This document shows positions 1-7,783 of a DNA stretch of 64,000 nucleotides, piece by piece (position 1 is the stretch's first letter; each line of letters starts with the position of its first letter). The DNA is from a virus. The position numbers and the translations under genes are program-made. The notes beneath the pieces are model-generated. The model did not search any database and had not been told where the DNA came from. It worked only from the letters and a program-made list of their open reading frames with translations. The stretch lies in IMG/VR virus record IMGVR_UViG_3300036768_001501, positions 1-64,000 of that record, one strand, 5' to 3'.

Positions 1-117
1 GCTTGTTAATCCCAAGCGCTCGACCAGCTCCTGCTCAAGAAGCTGCACTTGATACGACGGTAACTCACGACCTTCTAGCTTCGAGCATTGAATAATCAAA
101 TCAGAAATATCAGACAT
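1..117 (-). CDS. Partial CDS, paralog of the next gene
   Basis: Only the first 39 codons are inside the window; the gene continues beyond position 1. It starts at an ATG (115-117) preceded on the minus strand by a perfect AGGAGG. The visible N-terminus shares the pattern ELPSYQ-x2-L-x-E-x-ELV-x-RL with the N-terminus of the neighbouring 155-residue protein at 143-610, so the two are tandem paralogs. Function is unknown. The shared segment is predicted helical and could be an interaction module. It is the last gene seen of the minus-strand operon that includes recA. Confidence 0.7.
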   Translation of the reverse strand, partial: MSDISDLIIQCSKLEGRELPSYQVQLLEQELVERLGLTS

Positions 118-142
118 GGTAACCTCCTGCTCGTGGTTTTCG

Positions 143-610
143 CTAGGCTTCTCTTTTCAAAGCACGCTCTGCTCTTTTTACATCAATACGCCTCTGTAAT
201 TCCTTTACTAACTCGTCTCTAGTTACCCATTTCGCGCGCACCTCGCCATTTGCCCAAGCCCGCAAAACAAGCTTTTCGTAACTTTCTATAAATGCCTGAT
301 CTGCATCCCTCCCAAAGAGGCCATATATGTCACCAACTTCGACAGCCAGCGTTGGGATTTTGTCTGCATAGAATAACATAGCCTTTGCTTCTTCAGGGCG
401 AGGCCATGCATCAGGGATTGCAAACAAGATGTTCTTAAGCGTCAATTCTTTGCCACTGTACGCAACATGCCTACATGCGTGGGCAATGTCATTCAACCCG
501 AGCTGCAATCTGCCGACCAGCTCATCTTCAATCAGCCGAATCTGGTAAGATGGCAGTTCATACCCAGTCATCTTTGCGTACGCCTCGATCAAGCCAGACA
601 CTCTCAACAT
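143..610 (-). CDS. Hypothetical protein, tandem paralog
   Basis: A 155-residue acidic/basic helical protein with no signal peptide or membrane segment. Its first ~40 residues match the partial gene at 1-117. The middle has an [11 protein letters not shown] segment followed by a helical AF-x3-YEKLV part and a basic C-terminus ([11 protein letters not shown]). The combination of a 'P-x-PEEA' segment and an 'AF...Y..LV' helix recalls small conserved phage proteins of unknown function; this is a recollection of pattern, not a match. Its start overlaps the end of recA by 7 nt, so the two are probably translationally coupled and expressed together. Role in replication or recombination is inferred only from the operon. 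Confidence 0.75.
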   Translation of the reverse strand: MLRVSGLIEAYAKMTGYELPSYQIRLIEDELVGRLQLGLNDIAHACRHVAYSGKELTLKNILFAIPDAWPRPEEAKAMLFYADKIPTLAVEVGDIYGLFGRDADQAFIESYEKLVLRAWANGEVRAKWVTRDELVKELQRRIDVKRAERALKREA

Positions 611-1632
611 AGTTCATTCTCCTCCTGTACTGCATTAAAAATGCCAGTAGAGCCAACTACACTACGAGCCAGCTCGATAAACTCTGGCTCATGATCCATT
701 ACGAACCGAATAGCCTCTTCACGCCCCTGCCCAATTTGCTTGTCTTGATACGAATACCATGAACCAGATTTCTTGATAGCGCCAGAGTTCACAAGCAAAT
801 CGAGCAGCTCACCGCCCCTGTAGATGCCACGTCCGTAGATAATGTCAAACTCGGCTTCAAGAAATGGCGGAGCTACCTTGTTCTTTACAACTTTTACCTT
901 AGTGCGTGCGCCGACCTGCTTCTCGCCCTGCTTGATCGGCGCAACGCGCTTGACCTCAAGTCGCACTGAAGCATAGAACTTGAGGGCGTTGCCACCTGTC
1001 GTTGTCTCCGGATTGCCGTAGAAGACGCCAATCTTCATTCTCGTCTGATTGATAAATACCAGCACTGTCTTCGACTTTGAAACAATCGAAGTGAGCTTGC
1101 GTAGCGCCTGGGACATGAGCCTTGCCTGGAGACCGACCTGCGGCTCGCCCATTTCTCCTTCTACCTCAGCCTTGGGCACCAGCGCAGCAACCGAATCGAC
1201 TACAATCATATCGACAGCGCCGCTACGCACCAAAGCCTCGGCAATTTCCAATGCTTGCTCGCCGTAGTCAGGCTGCGAAACAAGCAAATCCCTGGTGTTC
1301 ACGCCAAGGCGAGAGGCGTACTGAACATCAAGCGCATGCTCAGCATCGATAAACGCAGCAACGCCACCAAGTTTCTGCGTTTCGGCGATCATATGCAATG
1401 CCAGCGTAGTCTTTCCTGACGCCTCCTGCCCATAAATCTCGATCACCCGACCGCGCGGCACCCCTCCCACCCCTAGTGCCTTATCTAATCCAATAGAGCC
1501 AGTAGGAATCACTTCAATGCCGCGCTGATCGGCTTTGCTACCAAGGCGCATAACTGCGCCCTTGCCGAAGCTCTTTTCGATCTGCTTAATCGCAGAATCC
1601 AGCACGCTTTCTCTATCTTTGTTTTCTGCCAC
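604..1632 (-). CDS. recA: RecA recombinase
   Basis: A 342-residue RecA that forms ATP-dependent filaments on ssDNA and catalyses strand exchange. Visible hallmarks are the Walker A loop GQEASGKTT (about residues 68-76), the [12 protein letters not shown] segment (Walker B and loop L1 region), and the very conserved [19 protein letters not shown] stretch (loop L2 and following strand). The length and sequence are close to cellular bacterial RecA rather than to the divergent UvsX type. The acidic C-terminal tail of cellular RecA is shortened here, ending EENELC. It lies in a minus-strand operon with a sliding clamp upstream, and with SSB and helicase genes further up. This supports a role in recombination-dependent replication or in repair. 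Horizontal capture from a bacterium is an inference from the unusually cellular sequence. Confidence 0.97.
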   Translation of the reverse strand: MAENKDRESVLDSAIKQIEKSFGKGAVMRLGSKADQRGIEVIPTGSIGLDKALGVGGVPRGRVIEIYGQEASGKTTLALHMIAETQKLGGVAAFIDAEHALDVQYASRLGVNTRDLLVSQPDYGEQALEIAEALVRSGAVDMIVVDSVAALVPKAEVEGEMGEPQVGLQARLMSQALRKLTSIVSKSKTVLVFINQTRMKIGVFYGNPETTTGGNALKFYASVRLEVKRVAPIKQGEKQVGARTKVKVVKNKVAPPFLEAEFDIIYGRGIYRGGELLDLLVNSGAIKKSGSWYSYQDKQIGQGREEAIRFVMDHEPEFIELARSVVGSTGIFNAVQEENELC

Positions 1633-1852
1633 TTTTGACTCCTTTGATTGCTTGAGAGCTCACACAAACATCTTCCGTCCTGTGACACGCATCGCGCACG
1701 CCGGACAATGTATTGACAACACGCTCAAGGGCAACTGTGCCATCGATTTCGCAGCGCAGCTCGCGGCTTTGGTGAAGCGCAAAGTAGGCGCCAGAGAAAA
1801 AGCCACAAGCAATCGCAGCAACGAAAAGTGATAGAAACACTATCTTGCCCAC
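1613..1852 (-). CDS. Small membrane-anchored protein
   Basis: A 79-residue protein starting at GTG (SD-like GAGGG upstream on the minus strand). Residues ~4-27 form one hydrophobic segment with small residues ([20 protein letters not shown]), so an N-terminal membrane anchor is likely, followed by a short soluble part with three cysteines and a basic end. It overlaps the start of recA by 20 nt and follows the clamp gene by 10 nt, so it is co-transcribed with them. Function unknown. It could be a small inner-membrane protein or a misassigned spacer, but the coupling and hydrophobic pattern favour a real gene. Confidence 0.6.
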   Translation of the reverse strand: MGKIVFLSLFVAAIACGFFSGAYFALHQSRELRCEIDGTVALERVVNTLSGVRDACHRTEDVCVSSQAIKGVKSGRKQR

Positions 1853-1862
1853 GTTAATACCC

Positions 1863-3164
1863 TCAGCATCGACTCCAATCTGGGTTGATTGGAGAAATCA
1901 GCGACCGGTACTCACCGAGCTCATCTTTGTGCTTGATAAGGTACGGATTCACTGGCAACTCTTCATCAGCCTTGAACAGAATTGCGCACTCGTTGCCACG
2001 AACCAGCGAAAGAGCATCAGCCGTCATTCTCGCATTCATGCCGACATTAAACTCGCGCTGGTTCTGCTTGATAGTCTCAATCTCATCTTCGGCAATCATA
2101 CCATTGTAATCTAAAAGCAGGCGAATGCGATTCGAGTTCTGCAAGCAATAGAAATCGACCGGAATCACATCCTTCTTTTTCCCATGTCGCGCAGCTTTAT
2201 TAAAAAACGCCAGCGCCTTCTGAACGGCTTTCTTGTCCAGGCGAACAGGAACATGGTCACGCGCGTACAGCACCCAATTGAGGGAGTTATTGTAATTGAT
2301 CCACGGTTCGTCCGGAAATGCAATATACATAACAAGCCTGTTTTCTGTATCAGCTAATTGGACACAAGAATACTGCAGGTCATTACTATACTTGACGACG
2401 CCCCTGGATACTCGAACCTTCGGTGGGACAGGTCCTTGTGGCTTTTTAGTAAGAACGGAAAACGCATGCATCATAATGTTTGCTGCATATGGAGCAAGAA
2501 CAACGCTCTTGTCTTGCGGAGCCATTTTCTTGCTACACATGCCCATGTCGGCAAAGTGAATGCGCTTGCCATCGGTGCCAACTACACGAAAACAGCCATG
2601 CCCATGAAATTCCCAGAGCATGCGCCCACGCACCGTGCTTGGGTCAGGACCAACTGCTGGCAGGACAAACTCGAACGCCCGCTCAAGCTCACTTACGCCC
2701 AGCTCATCAAGAAATTTGAGGTCCGAAACCTTGCGGTGCTCAGTAATAACAATGTTTTCTGACAAATCCTGCCCCAAAAGCATTCTGACAACGCGCTCAC
2801 CTTGCGGCTCCAAATGAAATCTCGTGCCGTCAGCCAAAATCTGAGCACCGCCATTGGGCAAAATCTCAAAAGCAATTGTGCCACTTGGTTTTGCTCTAGA
2901 TACAGCGTTTACGAACTCGCTAATAAGAAAATACGCACTCTTGCGTTCGTGAAGATTACTTACTTCACTGGACGGCTTCAGTGCAAACCGCACATGAAAC
3001 ATCGCGTGCGGGTTAACGTAATCCAGGTCGCAGACAAACAAGACGCGACCATCCTCTAGATAGCAAACCCCTCCGAATAGAGACCTCTTGCGGGCGACTG
3101 TCTGCATAGCTTTAAACGCGCTGGCAACAGCTTTCAGTTCCTTTGAATCGAATTCAGTCATCAT
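1863..3164 (-). CDS. dnaN: DNA polymerase III beta-like sliding clamp
   Basis: A 433-residue protein, somewhat longer than the ~370 residues of cellular DnaN. The middle contains the characteristic domain-II signature: VLPAVGPDPSTVRGRMLWEF, then FRVVGTDGKRIHF, the phage version of the 'ATDGHRL' strand of beta clamps. The C-terminal part has an 'NARMTADALSLV ... AILF-x-DEELPVNPYLI' stretch that fits the last clamp domain. The protein is expected to form a ring that tethers a replicative polymerase to DNA; no polymerase is in this window. The gene begins with two adjacent ATGs behind AGGAGG and has its own promoter (see 3192-3218). A long N-terminal domain with weaker similarity makes the exact architecture uncertain. 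Confidence 0.75.
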   Translation of the reverse strand: MMTEFDSKELKAVASAFKAMQTVARKRSLFGGVCYLEDGRVLFVCDLDYVNPHAMFHVRFALKPSSEVSNLHERKSAYFLISEFVNAVSRAKPSGTIAFEILPNGGAQILADGTRFHLEPQGERVVRMLLGQDLSENIVITEHRKVSDLKFLDELGVSELERAFEFVLPAVGPDPSTVRGRMLWEFHGHGCFRVVGTDGKRIHFADMGMCSKKMAPQDKSVVLAPYAANIMMHAFSVLTKKPQGPVPPKVRVSRGVVKYSNDLQYSCVQLADTENRLVMYIAFPDEPWINYNNSLNWVLYARDHVPVRLDKKAVQKALAFFNKAARHGKKKDVIPVDFYCLQNSNRIRLLLDYNGMIAEDEIETIKQNQREFNVGMNARMTADALSLVRGNECAILFKADEELPVNPYLIKHKDELGEYRSLISPINPDWSRC

Positions 3165-3191
3165 AAACTCGCCTCCTATGTATGGGCATAC

Positions 3192-3218
3192 ATTATATCA
3201 TGCCGGCGCCATAGTCAA
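3192..3218 (-). promoter_or_regulatory. Extended -10 promoter of the clamp/recA operon
   Basis: Read on the minus strand there is TTGACT (3213-3218), a 15-bp spacer, and TATAAT (3192-3197) preceded by TGa, i.e. an extended -10 element. It is 27 nt upstream of the clamp start, with AGGAGG in between. The short spacer is tolerable for extended -10 promoters. It would drive the minus-strand operon clamp-TM protein-recA-paralogs. Confidence 0.6.
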
Positions 3219-3239
3219 CGCATATAATATACTATCTAG

Positions 3240-3500
3240 TTAGAGTCGATGCCGCTGCCTGAGCCCGTATTTCACTTCCGGCACAACGGCCTGTTTCCTG
3301 GCAAAGCGATAGGCAGCCTGGCGCACAAGCCTATAATTCACGCCAATAATTTCACAGATTTCTCGACAGTGGTCGCTATCAATCCACTGGATAGCGCCTG
3401 TTCCAATTCCGCCACCACAAGAGGCATCGCGCAACGCTTGCAAAACCACCCCACGCCACAAACTTATCAACGCCTGACGATCAATTCTTTCGTTTAGCAT
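3240..3500 (-). CDS. Small hypothetical protein
   Basis: An 86-residue basic protein with a C-terminal cluster of Arg/Lys and an internal 'DSDHCREICEIIGVNYRLVRQAAYRFARK' type helical segment (quoted pattern spans about residues 43-70) that resembles a helix-turn-helix-like arrangement. It overlaps the end of the upstream 259-residue gene by 20 nt and stops just before the clamp promoter. A small DNA-binding regulator is possible, but this is inference from helix content and charge only. Confidence 0.55.
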   Translation of the reverse strand: MLNERIDRQALISLWRGVVLQALRDASCGGGIGTGAIQWIDSDHCREICEIIGVNYRLVRQAAYRFARKQAVVPEVKYGLRQRHRL

Positions 3501-4260
3501 TGCTCTTCTTTGCTCCTTTAGATTTTTGCTTAGCTAATTCTCTGAGCATCTTACTTTCCGTCTTGTGGTCGTCTGTTGCTGCACGCAGTGTACCATCTTC
3601 ACACACAAGAGCCCATTCTGGAGCAAAAGGGTAAGGGATAAGACCATGCTGCGTATTGGCTGGACGTGCGAGAACAACAAGACCATCAGCCTTCTCTCCT
3701 GTATCATGTTTACGGAACGACACAACAACCATATTGACCCGCAAAGATATGGAATAAAACGGCTCCAATTTGCCGAGCTTAGCAAGAGCAACAATCTTAT
3801 CTAACGCATCAACGTTCGGAACAGAGCTCTGCGGACAAAACTCAGGCATCTCGATGCGCTCGCTGAGCTTAGGGATTCCCAGCCCACGAGCAAGCGTCAA
3901 ACTTGACTTGCCGATCGTCAGTGTGCCATCATTCATAATGCAAACATCAGCATGCTGGCTCTTGAGGCTTCTTGCCACCCTAGAGAACTTATTGGCATCA
4001 ATTGAGCGTACAAGCGGCGCGCCATTGCCAATAGGACCAGCGCCAGAAGAACTTAAGCGTACAATGCACGCGGCGTTACGCCCCCAGGTTGAGAGCGTGA
4101 TGCCGGCACTGCCTTGCTCGAACCAAACCTTGCTTGCCCAGTCACGCTTGTTATCTTTCTCTAGGAAAAGCAGGAGCGCTTTGAGATAGATAACTGGGAA
4201 CTTTTCGCATTTAAGGACAACTTTATCCACATGGGCTACTTTGTGTTTTACATTCGGCAT
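3481..4260 (-). CDS. Hypothetical protein, possibly a divergent clamp-fold protein
   Basis: A 259-residue protein with alternating beta-strand-like segments. A 'SIDANKFSRVARSL ... VCIMNDGTLTIG' stretch (about residues 86-117) resembles the strand-helix-strand core of a sliding-clamp domain, as does an earlier 'LKALLLFLEKDN ... GITLSTWGRNAACIVRL' region. The C-terminus is a Lys-rich tail. It sits directly upstream of the DnaN-like gene in the same direction, overlapping the small gene at 3240-3500. Recognition is weak: it could equally be an unrelated beta protein. A structure prediction compared with DnaN would decide. Confidence 0.55.
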   Translation of the reverse strand: MPNVKHKVAHVDKVVLKCEKFPVIYLKALLLFLEKDNKRDWASKVWFEQGSAGITLSTWGRNAACIVRLSSSGAGPIGNGAPLVRSIDANKFSRVARSLKSQHADVCIMNDGTLTIGKSSLTLARGLGIPKLSERIEMPEFCPQSSVPNVDALDKIVALAKLGKLEPFYSISLRVNMVVVSFRKHDTGEKADGLVVLARPANTQHGLIPYPFAPEWALVCEDGTLRAATDDHKTESKMLRELAKQKSKGAKKSNAKRKN

Positions 4261-4326
4261 ACGCGCAAAAACTAACGATCATACCCGATCGGTTCAAGGG
4301 CAAATGGCACTTTCGGGCAAGCATTG

Positions 4327-4335
4327 TGCTATCCT
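4327..4335 (+). promoter_or_regulatory. Candidate extended -10 element
   Basis: TGc-TATCCT lies 31 nt before the start of the gene at 4366, in the 105-bp divergent region between the minus-strand clamp-like gene (start 4260) and the plus-strand genes. No good -35 box is visible. An AGGAGG ribosome-binding site follows before the ATG. Confidence 0.35.
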
Positions 4336-4365
4336 GTTTAGGCTTCTTGGCAAGGAGGAAATGCG

Positions 4366-4623
4366 ATGAATAGCCAGGCGACAAACAGCCAGGATCGACA
4401 ATGGATGCACGACCTAATCAAAGAATTCATCAAAGAAATCCAGCAGTACGGAGGACCAACATATCAGCAAGTTACACAAGCGCAGTACGTATACAACAAG
4501 TTCCTTGCCTCACCGGACTACAGCGAGGCTGGCATTTGGCGCATTGCGAGAGCAGTTGCAATTTTATCATTTAGACCTATGGGTATTACTTATGACGGAA
4601 AACACTACCATCAAATCTTCTGA
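4366..4623 (+). CDS. Small hypothetical protein
   Basis: An 85-residue protein starting at ATG behind a strong SD (AGGAGG, 8 nt spacing). It is rich in Gln, Tyr and Ile, has no membrane segment, and contains a helical 'WMHDLIKEFIKEIQQYG' beginning. It is one of two plus-strand genes in an otherwise minus-strand region, and overlaps the next gene by 32 nt. Function not recognised. Confidence 0.65.
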   Translation: MNSQATNSQDRQWMHDLIKEFIKEIQQYGGPTYQQVTQAQYVYNKFLASPDYSEAGIWRIARAVAILSFRPMGITYDGKHYHQIF

Positions 4624-4945
4624 CTTAAGAAAGGCATTTCGGTTCCTAAAAACCATCTTTGGCAGTACGGAAACGCCGAAAGGCGAAAAGCGCAATGTTC
4701 TGCCCGTAGAGAGGAACGTACTGGCAATCGCTCAGCGCAAAATACTTACAGCCATCGGCAAAGCACGCAGTGACGGGCTGAACGTACCGTACTACTATGA
4801 GCTGAAACCGACAAGAAGGGTCAATAACATTATCTGGGACGGGCTATCTATCTACTACAACCCTGACTATGTGACGATCATGCAGCAGGGGACAGTCGAT
4901 GCCGCTGTCAAAGCAGCAATAAGAAAAGAGCAGCAAGCTGAGTGA
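4592..4945 (+). CDS. Small hypothetical protein
   Basis: A 117-residue basic protein. The frame is open further upstream (to 4505), but the ATG at 4592 gives the natural N-terminus MTENTTIKSSDLRKAF and only a 32-nt overlap with the preceding gene. It contains two lysine/arginine-rich helical parts and a central 'YYYELKPTRRVNNIIWDG' strand region. No family recognised. It may act with the preceding gene, to which it is coupled. Confidence 0.6.
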   Translation: MTENTTIKSSDLRKAFRFLKTIFGSTETPKGEKRNVLPVERNVLAIAQRKILTAIGKARSDGLNVPYYYELKPTRRVNNIIWDGLSIYYNPDYVTIMQQGTVDAAVKAAIRKEQQAE

Positions 4946-5002
4946 GGGCTTCTCGCACTGTCTTTGTGGGAGTGAATCGACAACCAACGAAAGGAGGCAG
5001 GG

Positions 5003-5113
5003 TTGTGTTGCCTACGACGTTTCCCAGCTTGCTGCTCTGTGCCCAAGAATACCATTTTCTGCAGTGAAGTCAACAGCGCAATCGCAAAATGCAAACTTAC
5101 TAGTTATCGCTAA
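5003..5113 (+). CDS. Possible 36-residue Cys-rich small protein
   Basis: A TTG-started frame of 36 codons lies behind a perfect AGGAGG (4992-4997) with 5-nt spacing, in a 164-bp gap between convergent genes. The peptide has six cysteines (positions 2, 3, 10, 11, 20, 30) and a basic character, and its stop overlaps the stop of the convergent gene by 4 nt. A GTG two bases later opens a 20-codon alternative. Without comparative data it may be chance, but the ribosome-binding site would otherwise have no gene. Confidence 0.3.
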   Translation: MCCLRRFPACCSVPKNTIFCSEVNSAIAKCKLTSYR

Positions 5114-5589
5114 TCCTTTGGTCTTCGCCCTCGCACTGACCTTACGTACCATGATGGGCTTACGGTGGACGCAAGTTTGTTCCAGAAGTCGAAGCAAACC
5201 GGCTGAAACCCAATCTGCTTCGATAATTCCACTGATGCCAGATAGCGCCGCTTGCGCTCTGGGATAGACGCCGGAATCTTATCCAATTCTTGCCGATAGC
5301 GCTTTTCTAGATTCAAAAGCCGCCTTCTGAACATTTCGCACGGGACATCTAGGGCAAATGCCATAGCGTCACCAATCCAGGAATCGATAATTTCGTTAAT
5401 ATCTTCGCGCGAAAGTAACCCGAACATGACATCTTCGATCAGCGAATAAGCCATCGCGGTCCATAGACCTGGGATGCCACGAAAGTAAACCCGCTCTTGG
5501 TTAAAAAAAGAGCCGCCCGTGGCTTTTTTCTTGCCACGAGCGGCTCCCGCTAAGCTACTGACACCTCCAACAGGTAGCCTAGCAAGCAT
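5110..5589 (-). CDS. Hypothetical protein downstream of SSB
   Basis: A 159-codon frame whose ATG overlaps the SSB stop (TAATG arrangement). The first ~35 codons coincide with an intrinsic terminator (5503-5546, minus strand), so translation may really start lower, for example at the ATG at 5454 (114 residues, MAYSLIEDVMFGLLS). The body is helical with acidic and basic stretches and two cysteines; no family is recognised. In T4-like phages a helicase loader sits beside the SSB gene, but there is no sequence evidence that this protein is one. Confidence 0.6.
   Translation of the reverse strand: MLARLPVGGVSSLAGAARGKKKATGGSFFNQERVYFRGIPGLWTAMAYSLIEDVMFGLLSREDINEIIDSWIGDAMAFALDVPCEMFRRRLLNLEKRYRQELDKIPASIPERKRRYLASVELSKQIGFQPVCFDFWNKLASTVSPSWYVRSVRGRRPKD
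5503..5546 (-). terminator. Intrinsic terminator after the SSB gene
   Basis: On the minus strand a 14-bp GC-rich stem (arms 5533-5546 and 5510-5523, one mismatch) with an A-rich 9-nt loop is followed directly by seven T residues (complement of 5503-5509). This is a textbook rho-independent terminator. It lies 43 nt after the SSB stop codon and inside the first codons of the next annotated frame. Confidence 0.8.
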
Positions 5590-6380
5590 TAAAACCAGTT
5601 CGTTCCGCCAGTGTCCTCCCCGGCTTGCAAATGACCCTTTGGCGCAAAACCGTCATCTTTCTGCGACTCAAGCGTAGCAGCCAGATCGATAGAATCAAGC
5701 GTCTGGCGCTTGAATGCCTCGTTCAAGATTGACTCAACGGACTGAATGCTCCTAAGGAACGTCAGCGGATGCGGCACAGCTAGCTTGGTTTTCTCCGGCT
5801 GAGCCATGAGACGCCAGCGGTCGTACCTGTTCGCCGGTCGCACCATAGATATATGGCGTCCAGTGAATGGGTGAGTAATATCACCAACGCCAAACTGACC
5901 GGTCATCATGGTCAGAATATCGTCAAAGATGCGCCTGGAGATTAGCATGATGCGTACTTCTGGCGTACCAGATTCGTTTGTAATGACCTTGCCAACCTGC
6001 CCAGATGCGCGGGTAATTACATAGGCGTTCACTGCCATGCGCCGATCGATGCGCACGCCAGCAGTACACAACTGGCAGTCACGCGCTACGGACTGGTCAA
6101 CCCAGTCAGGCAATGCCCTCGTACACAATGCCCGGCGGCGAAATCCAGTCGTCGTAGTGTACCAATGCATATTGGCGTGCACGAACGGGCACGGAGCCTC
6201 CTCTTCGTAGTTGCGAATCTCAGTGCCGTCAGGAGCAAAGAAATCGGCAACTACAGGATTGGGCAGAAACCGAACAACGATCGTTTCCCCTGGCTTTGCA
6301 ATTGCATCCTTCCCGGACAACTGCCATTCAGGAAAGACATAATTGCCACTACCCTGTTGAACCTTATCGTACCATGCCAT
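5589..6380 (-). CDS. gp32-like single-stranded DNA-binding protein
   Basis: A 263-residue protein with the layout of T4 gp32-type SSB. After a short basic N-terminus there is an OB-like region with a zinc-site pattern H72-x13-C86-x15-C102-x2-C105 (Cys64 and His68 are nearby), close to the H-C-C-C site of gp32. The C-terminus ends with an acidic, aromatic tail (GEDTGGTNWF), as in SSBs that recruit partners. It should coat ssDNA during replication and RecA-mediated recombination. It has a clear SD (AGGAGG) and is followed by a strong terminator, so it probably accumulates to high level. Family assignment rests on pattern, not on close sequence identity. Confidence 0.7.
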   Translation of the reverse strand: MAWYDKVQQGSGNYVFPEWQLSGKDAIAKPGETIVVRFLPNPVVADFFAPDGTEIRNYEEEAPCPFVHANMHWYTTTTGFRRRALCTRALPDWVDQSVARDCQLCTAGVRIDRRMAVNAYVITRASGQVGKVITNESGTPEVRIMLISRRIFDDILTMMTGQFGVGDITHPFTGRHISMVRPANRYDRWRLMAQPEKTKLAVPHPLTFLRSIQSVESILNEAFKRQTLDSIDLAATLESQKDDGFAPKGHLQAGEDTGGTNWF

Positions 6381-6434
6381 AGCGACCTCCTTGGTGTGAA
6401 CTTAGACTCGCGATTTGAGATTGCAAGAGAAGAT

Positions 6435-6626
6435 TTAGCTTAAATTAATAGTCTGAATCCCATAGACCCTGCCAAAACCGACAACAATATCGCCAGCGCG
6501 AATCGAGCTTGCCGTAACGGTGCTCTTTTCGTTGCTACAGCGGTCATTGAAGACATCCAGCTTATCTGCTGGGTCCAGCAAGATTGCACGATCATTCTTT
6601 CCAATCACTAGAATTCGCCTTTTCAT
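6435..6626 (-). CDS. Small hypothetical protein
   Basis: A 63-residue protein with beta-strand-like composition (RILVIGKNDRAILLDPADKLDVF). Its start overlaps the end of the preceding gene by 35 nt, as in the other minus-strand genes here. The 'ASSIRAGDIVVGFG' segment suggests a small beta-barrel. Function not recognised. Confidence 0.55.
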   Translation of the reverse strand: MKRRILVIGKNDRAILLDPADKLDVFNDRCSNEKSTVTASSIRAGDIVVGFGRVYGIQTINLS

Positions 6627-7002
6627 CTGACGCTCCTACTATTTCTTTATGATGCTTGAGAATCATGTCAGCAATCTGATCATTGCCAACAATCCGACTG
6701 GCTTTTGCAACATCGATTGCGACATCTAAGATTACTTTTCCGTCGCGCTCGAAAACTTTGTGAAACTCGTCATGCATAATATCGAATACTAAATCTCTAT
6801 TAGTAGACGAAACGGTCGAGTACAAAACAGCAAACCCAGTCAGCCTATTAATCTTCTTATTTAACTTCTGAAGCCTATCCCACCTCTCCGCAACAATACG
6901 CGGGCTTGGCTGTCCTGCCGATGGTAGCAGCTCATCAATAACAGCCCTAATGCCAAGCCACAAAAACGCCATGTGGTAGCATGTATTACATTGAACCGTC
7001 AT
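6592..7002 (-). CDS. Hypothetical helical protein with N-terminal CxxC
   Basis: A 136-residue protein. The start was placed at the ATG at 7000-7002, which overlaps the TGA of the preceding gene (ATGA), although the frame is open to 7041. The N-terminus has MTVQCNTCYH, a possible metal ligand set. The rest is predicted alpha-helical with an acidic C-terminus. It is between the helicase/zinc-finger genes and SSB, which suggests DNA metabolism, but the sequence does not identify a function. Confidence 0.6.
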   Translation of the reverse strand: MTVQCNTCYHMAFLWLGIRAVIDELLPSAGQPSPRIVAERWDRLQKLNKKINRLTGFAVLYSTVSSTNRDLVFDIMHDEFHKVFERDGKVILDVAIDVAKASRIVGNDQIADMILKHHKEIVGASDEKANSSDWKE

Positions 7003-7775
7003 TGCGCATATTCTCCGGTTGCCCAATACGCCTTCGTGCACCCTGGGTCCATAGACTTCCTGACAGCAGCAATCGCTACATTCTCAGGAAACTCTACTCT
7101 CGTCTTGCTCAACCTAGTCACATCTTCAACCTTAGGTGTTTCACTGAGATTATACTGAGGGTCAAATTTGAAGAAGTACAGCACGCGCTTACGCACGCCA
7201 ATGTCATAAGCAGCATCTTCATCGATCGAAATCAACAATACACGCCCTTGCCCATGCTTCATACTTGGGTCGTGGCGCACCTGAACGGCAAGGGCGACCT
7301 CTACCCAGAAAAATGCGTGCGGACCGAACGGTCTCAGGTTGTAGTGATATGAGCGTAGCTTTTCTTGTCGCAAGCCGCAAATAACAGTTGCGATACCGCC
7401 GTCCTTGCGATTATTGAACCCGCCACTTTCATACAACGGGATATTGATCGACGCAATATCATCATAATCGATGCCATTATTGGCACACCACTGGTTCAGC
7501 TCATCCAAATACTGAATCAACTCCGCGCTAGCAGTGCCATGCACGACCTTACGAATAGCCGGAATGCCGATAATAACGCCGTTGCCCTGGCAACGAACGC
7601 ACTTCCTACCAAGGAACTTTCCCTCTCCACCACACACACCGCATTTGAGCGGCTGTCCGCCGTCAAGCTTGCATACAACCTTGCGGAAGTTCAAGCTTTC
7701 TGGCGGTAGCGGCATCCCGTCCTGCACTACGATCTGCAGCGATACCTCATCAAAATGATTACTTTTATTTTTCAT
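6999..7775 (-). CDS. DnaJ-type zinc-finger protein
   Basis: A 258-residue protein. The ATG at 7775 follows AGGAGG; the open frame reaches 7793 but the shorter start is better placed. Residues ~38-65 hold two C-x2-C-x-G-x-G type knuckles (CGVCGGEGKF and CVRCQGNGVI), the zinc-binding fold of the DnaJ central domain, but no J domain is present. The remainder contains a beta-rich region with a 'VLLISIDEDAAYD' strand. It is embedded in the replication operon immediately downstream of the helicase gene, so a structural or chaperone-like role on the replisome is possible. A second protein at 62151-62471 carries the same type of zinc finger. Confidence 0.6.
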   Translation of the reverse strand: MKNKSNHFDEVSLQIVVQDGMPLPPESLNFRKVVCKLDGGQPLKCGVCGGEGKFLGRKCVRCQGNGVIIGIPAIRKVVHGTASAELIQYLDELNQWCANNGIDYDDIASINIPLYESGGFNNRKDGGIATVICGLRQEKLRSYHYNLRPFGPHAFFWVEVALAVQVRHDPSMKHGQGRVLLISIDEDAAYDIGVRKRVLYFFKFDPQYNLSETPKVEDVTRLSKTRVEFPENVAIAAVRKSMDPGCTKAYWATGEYAQ

Positions 7776-7783
7776 AAAACCTC

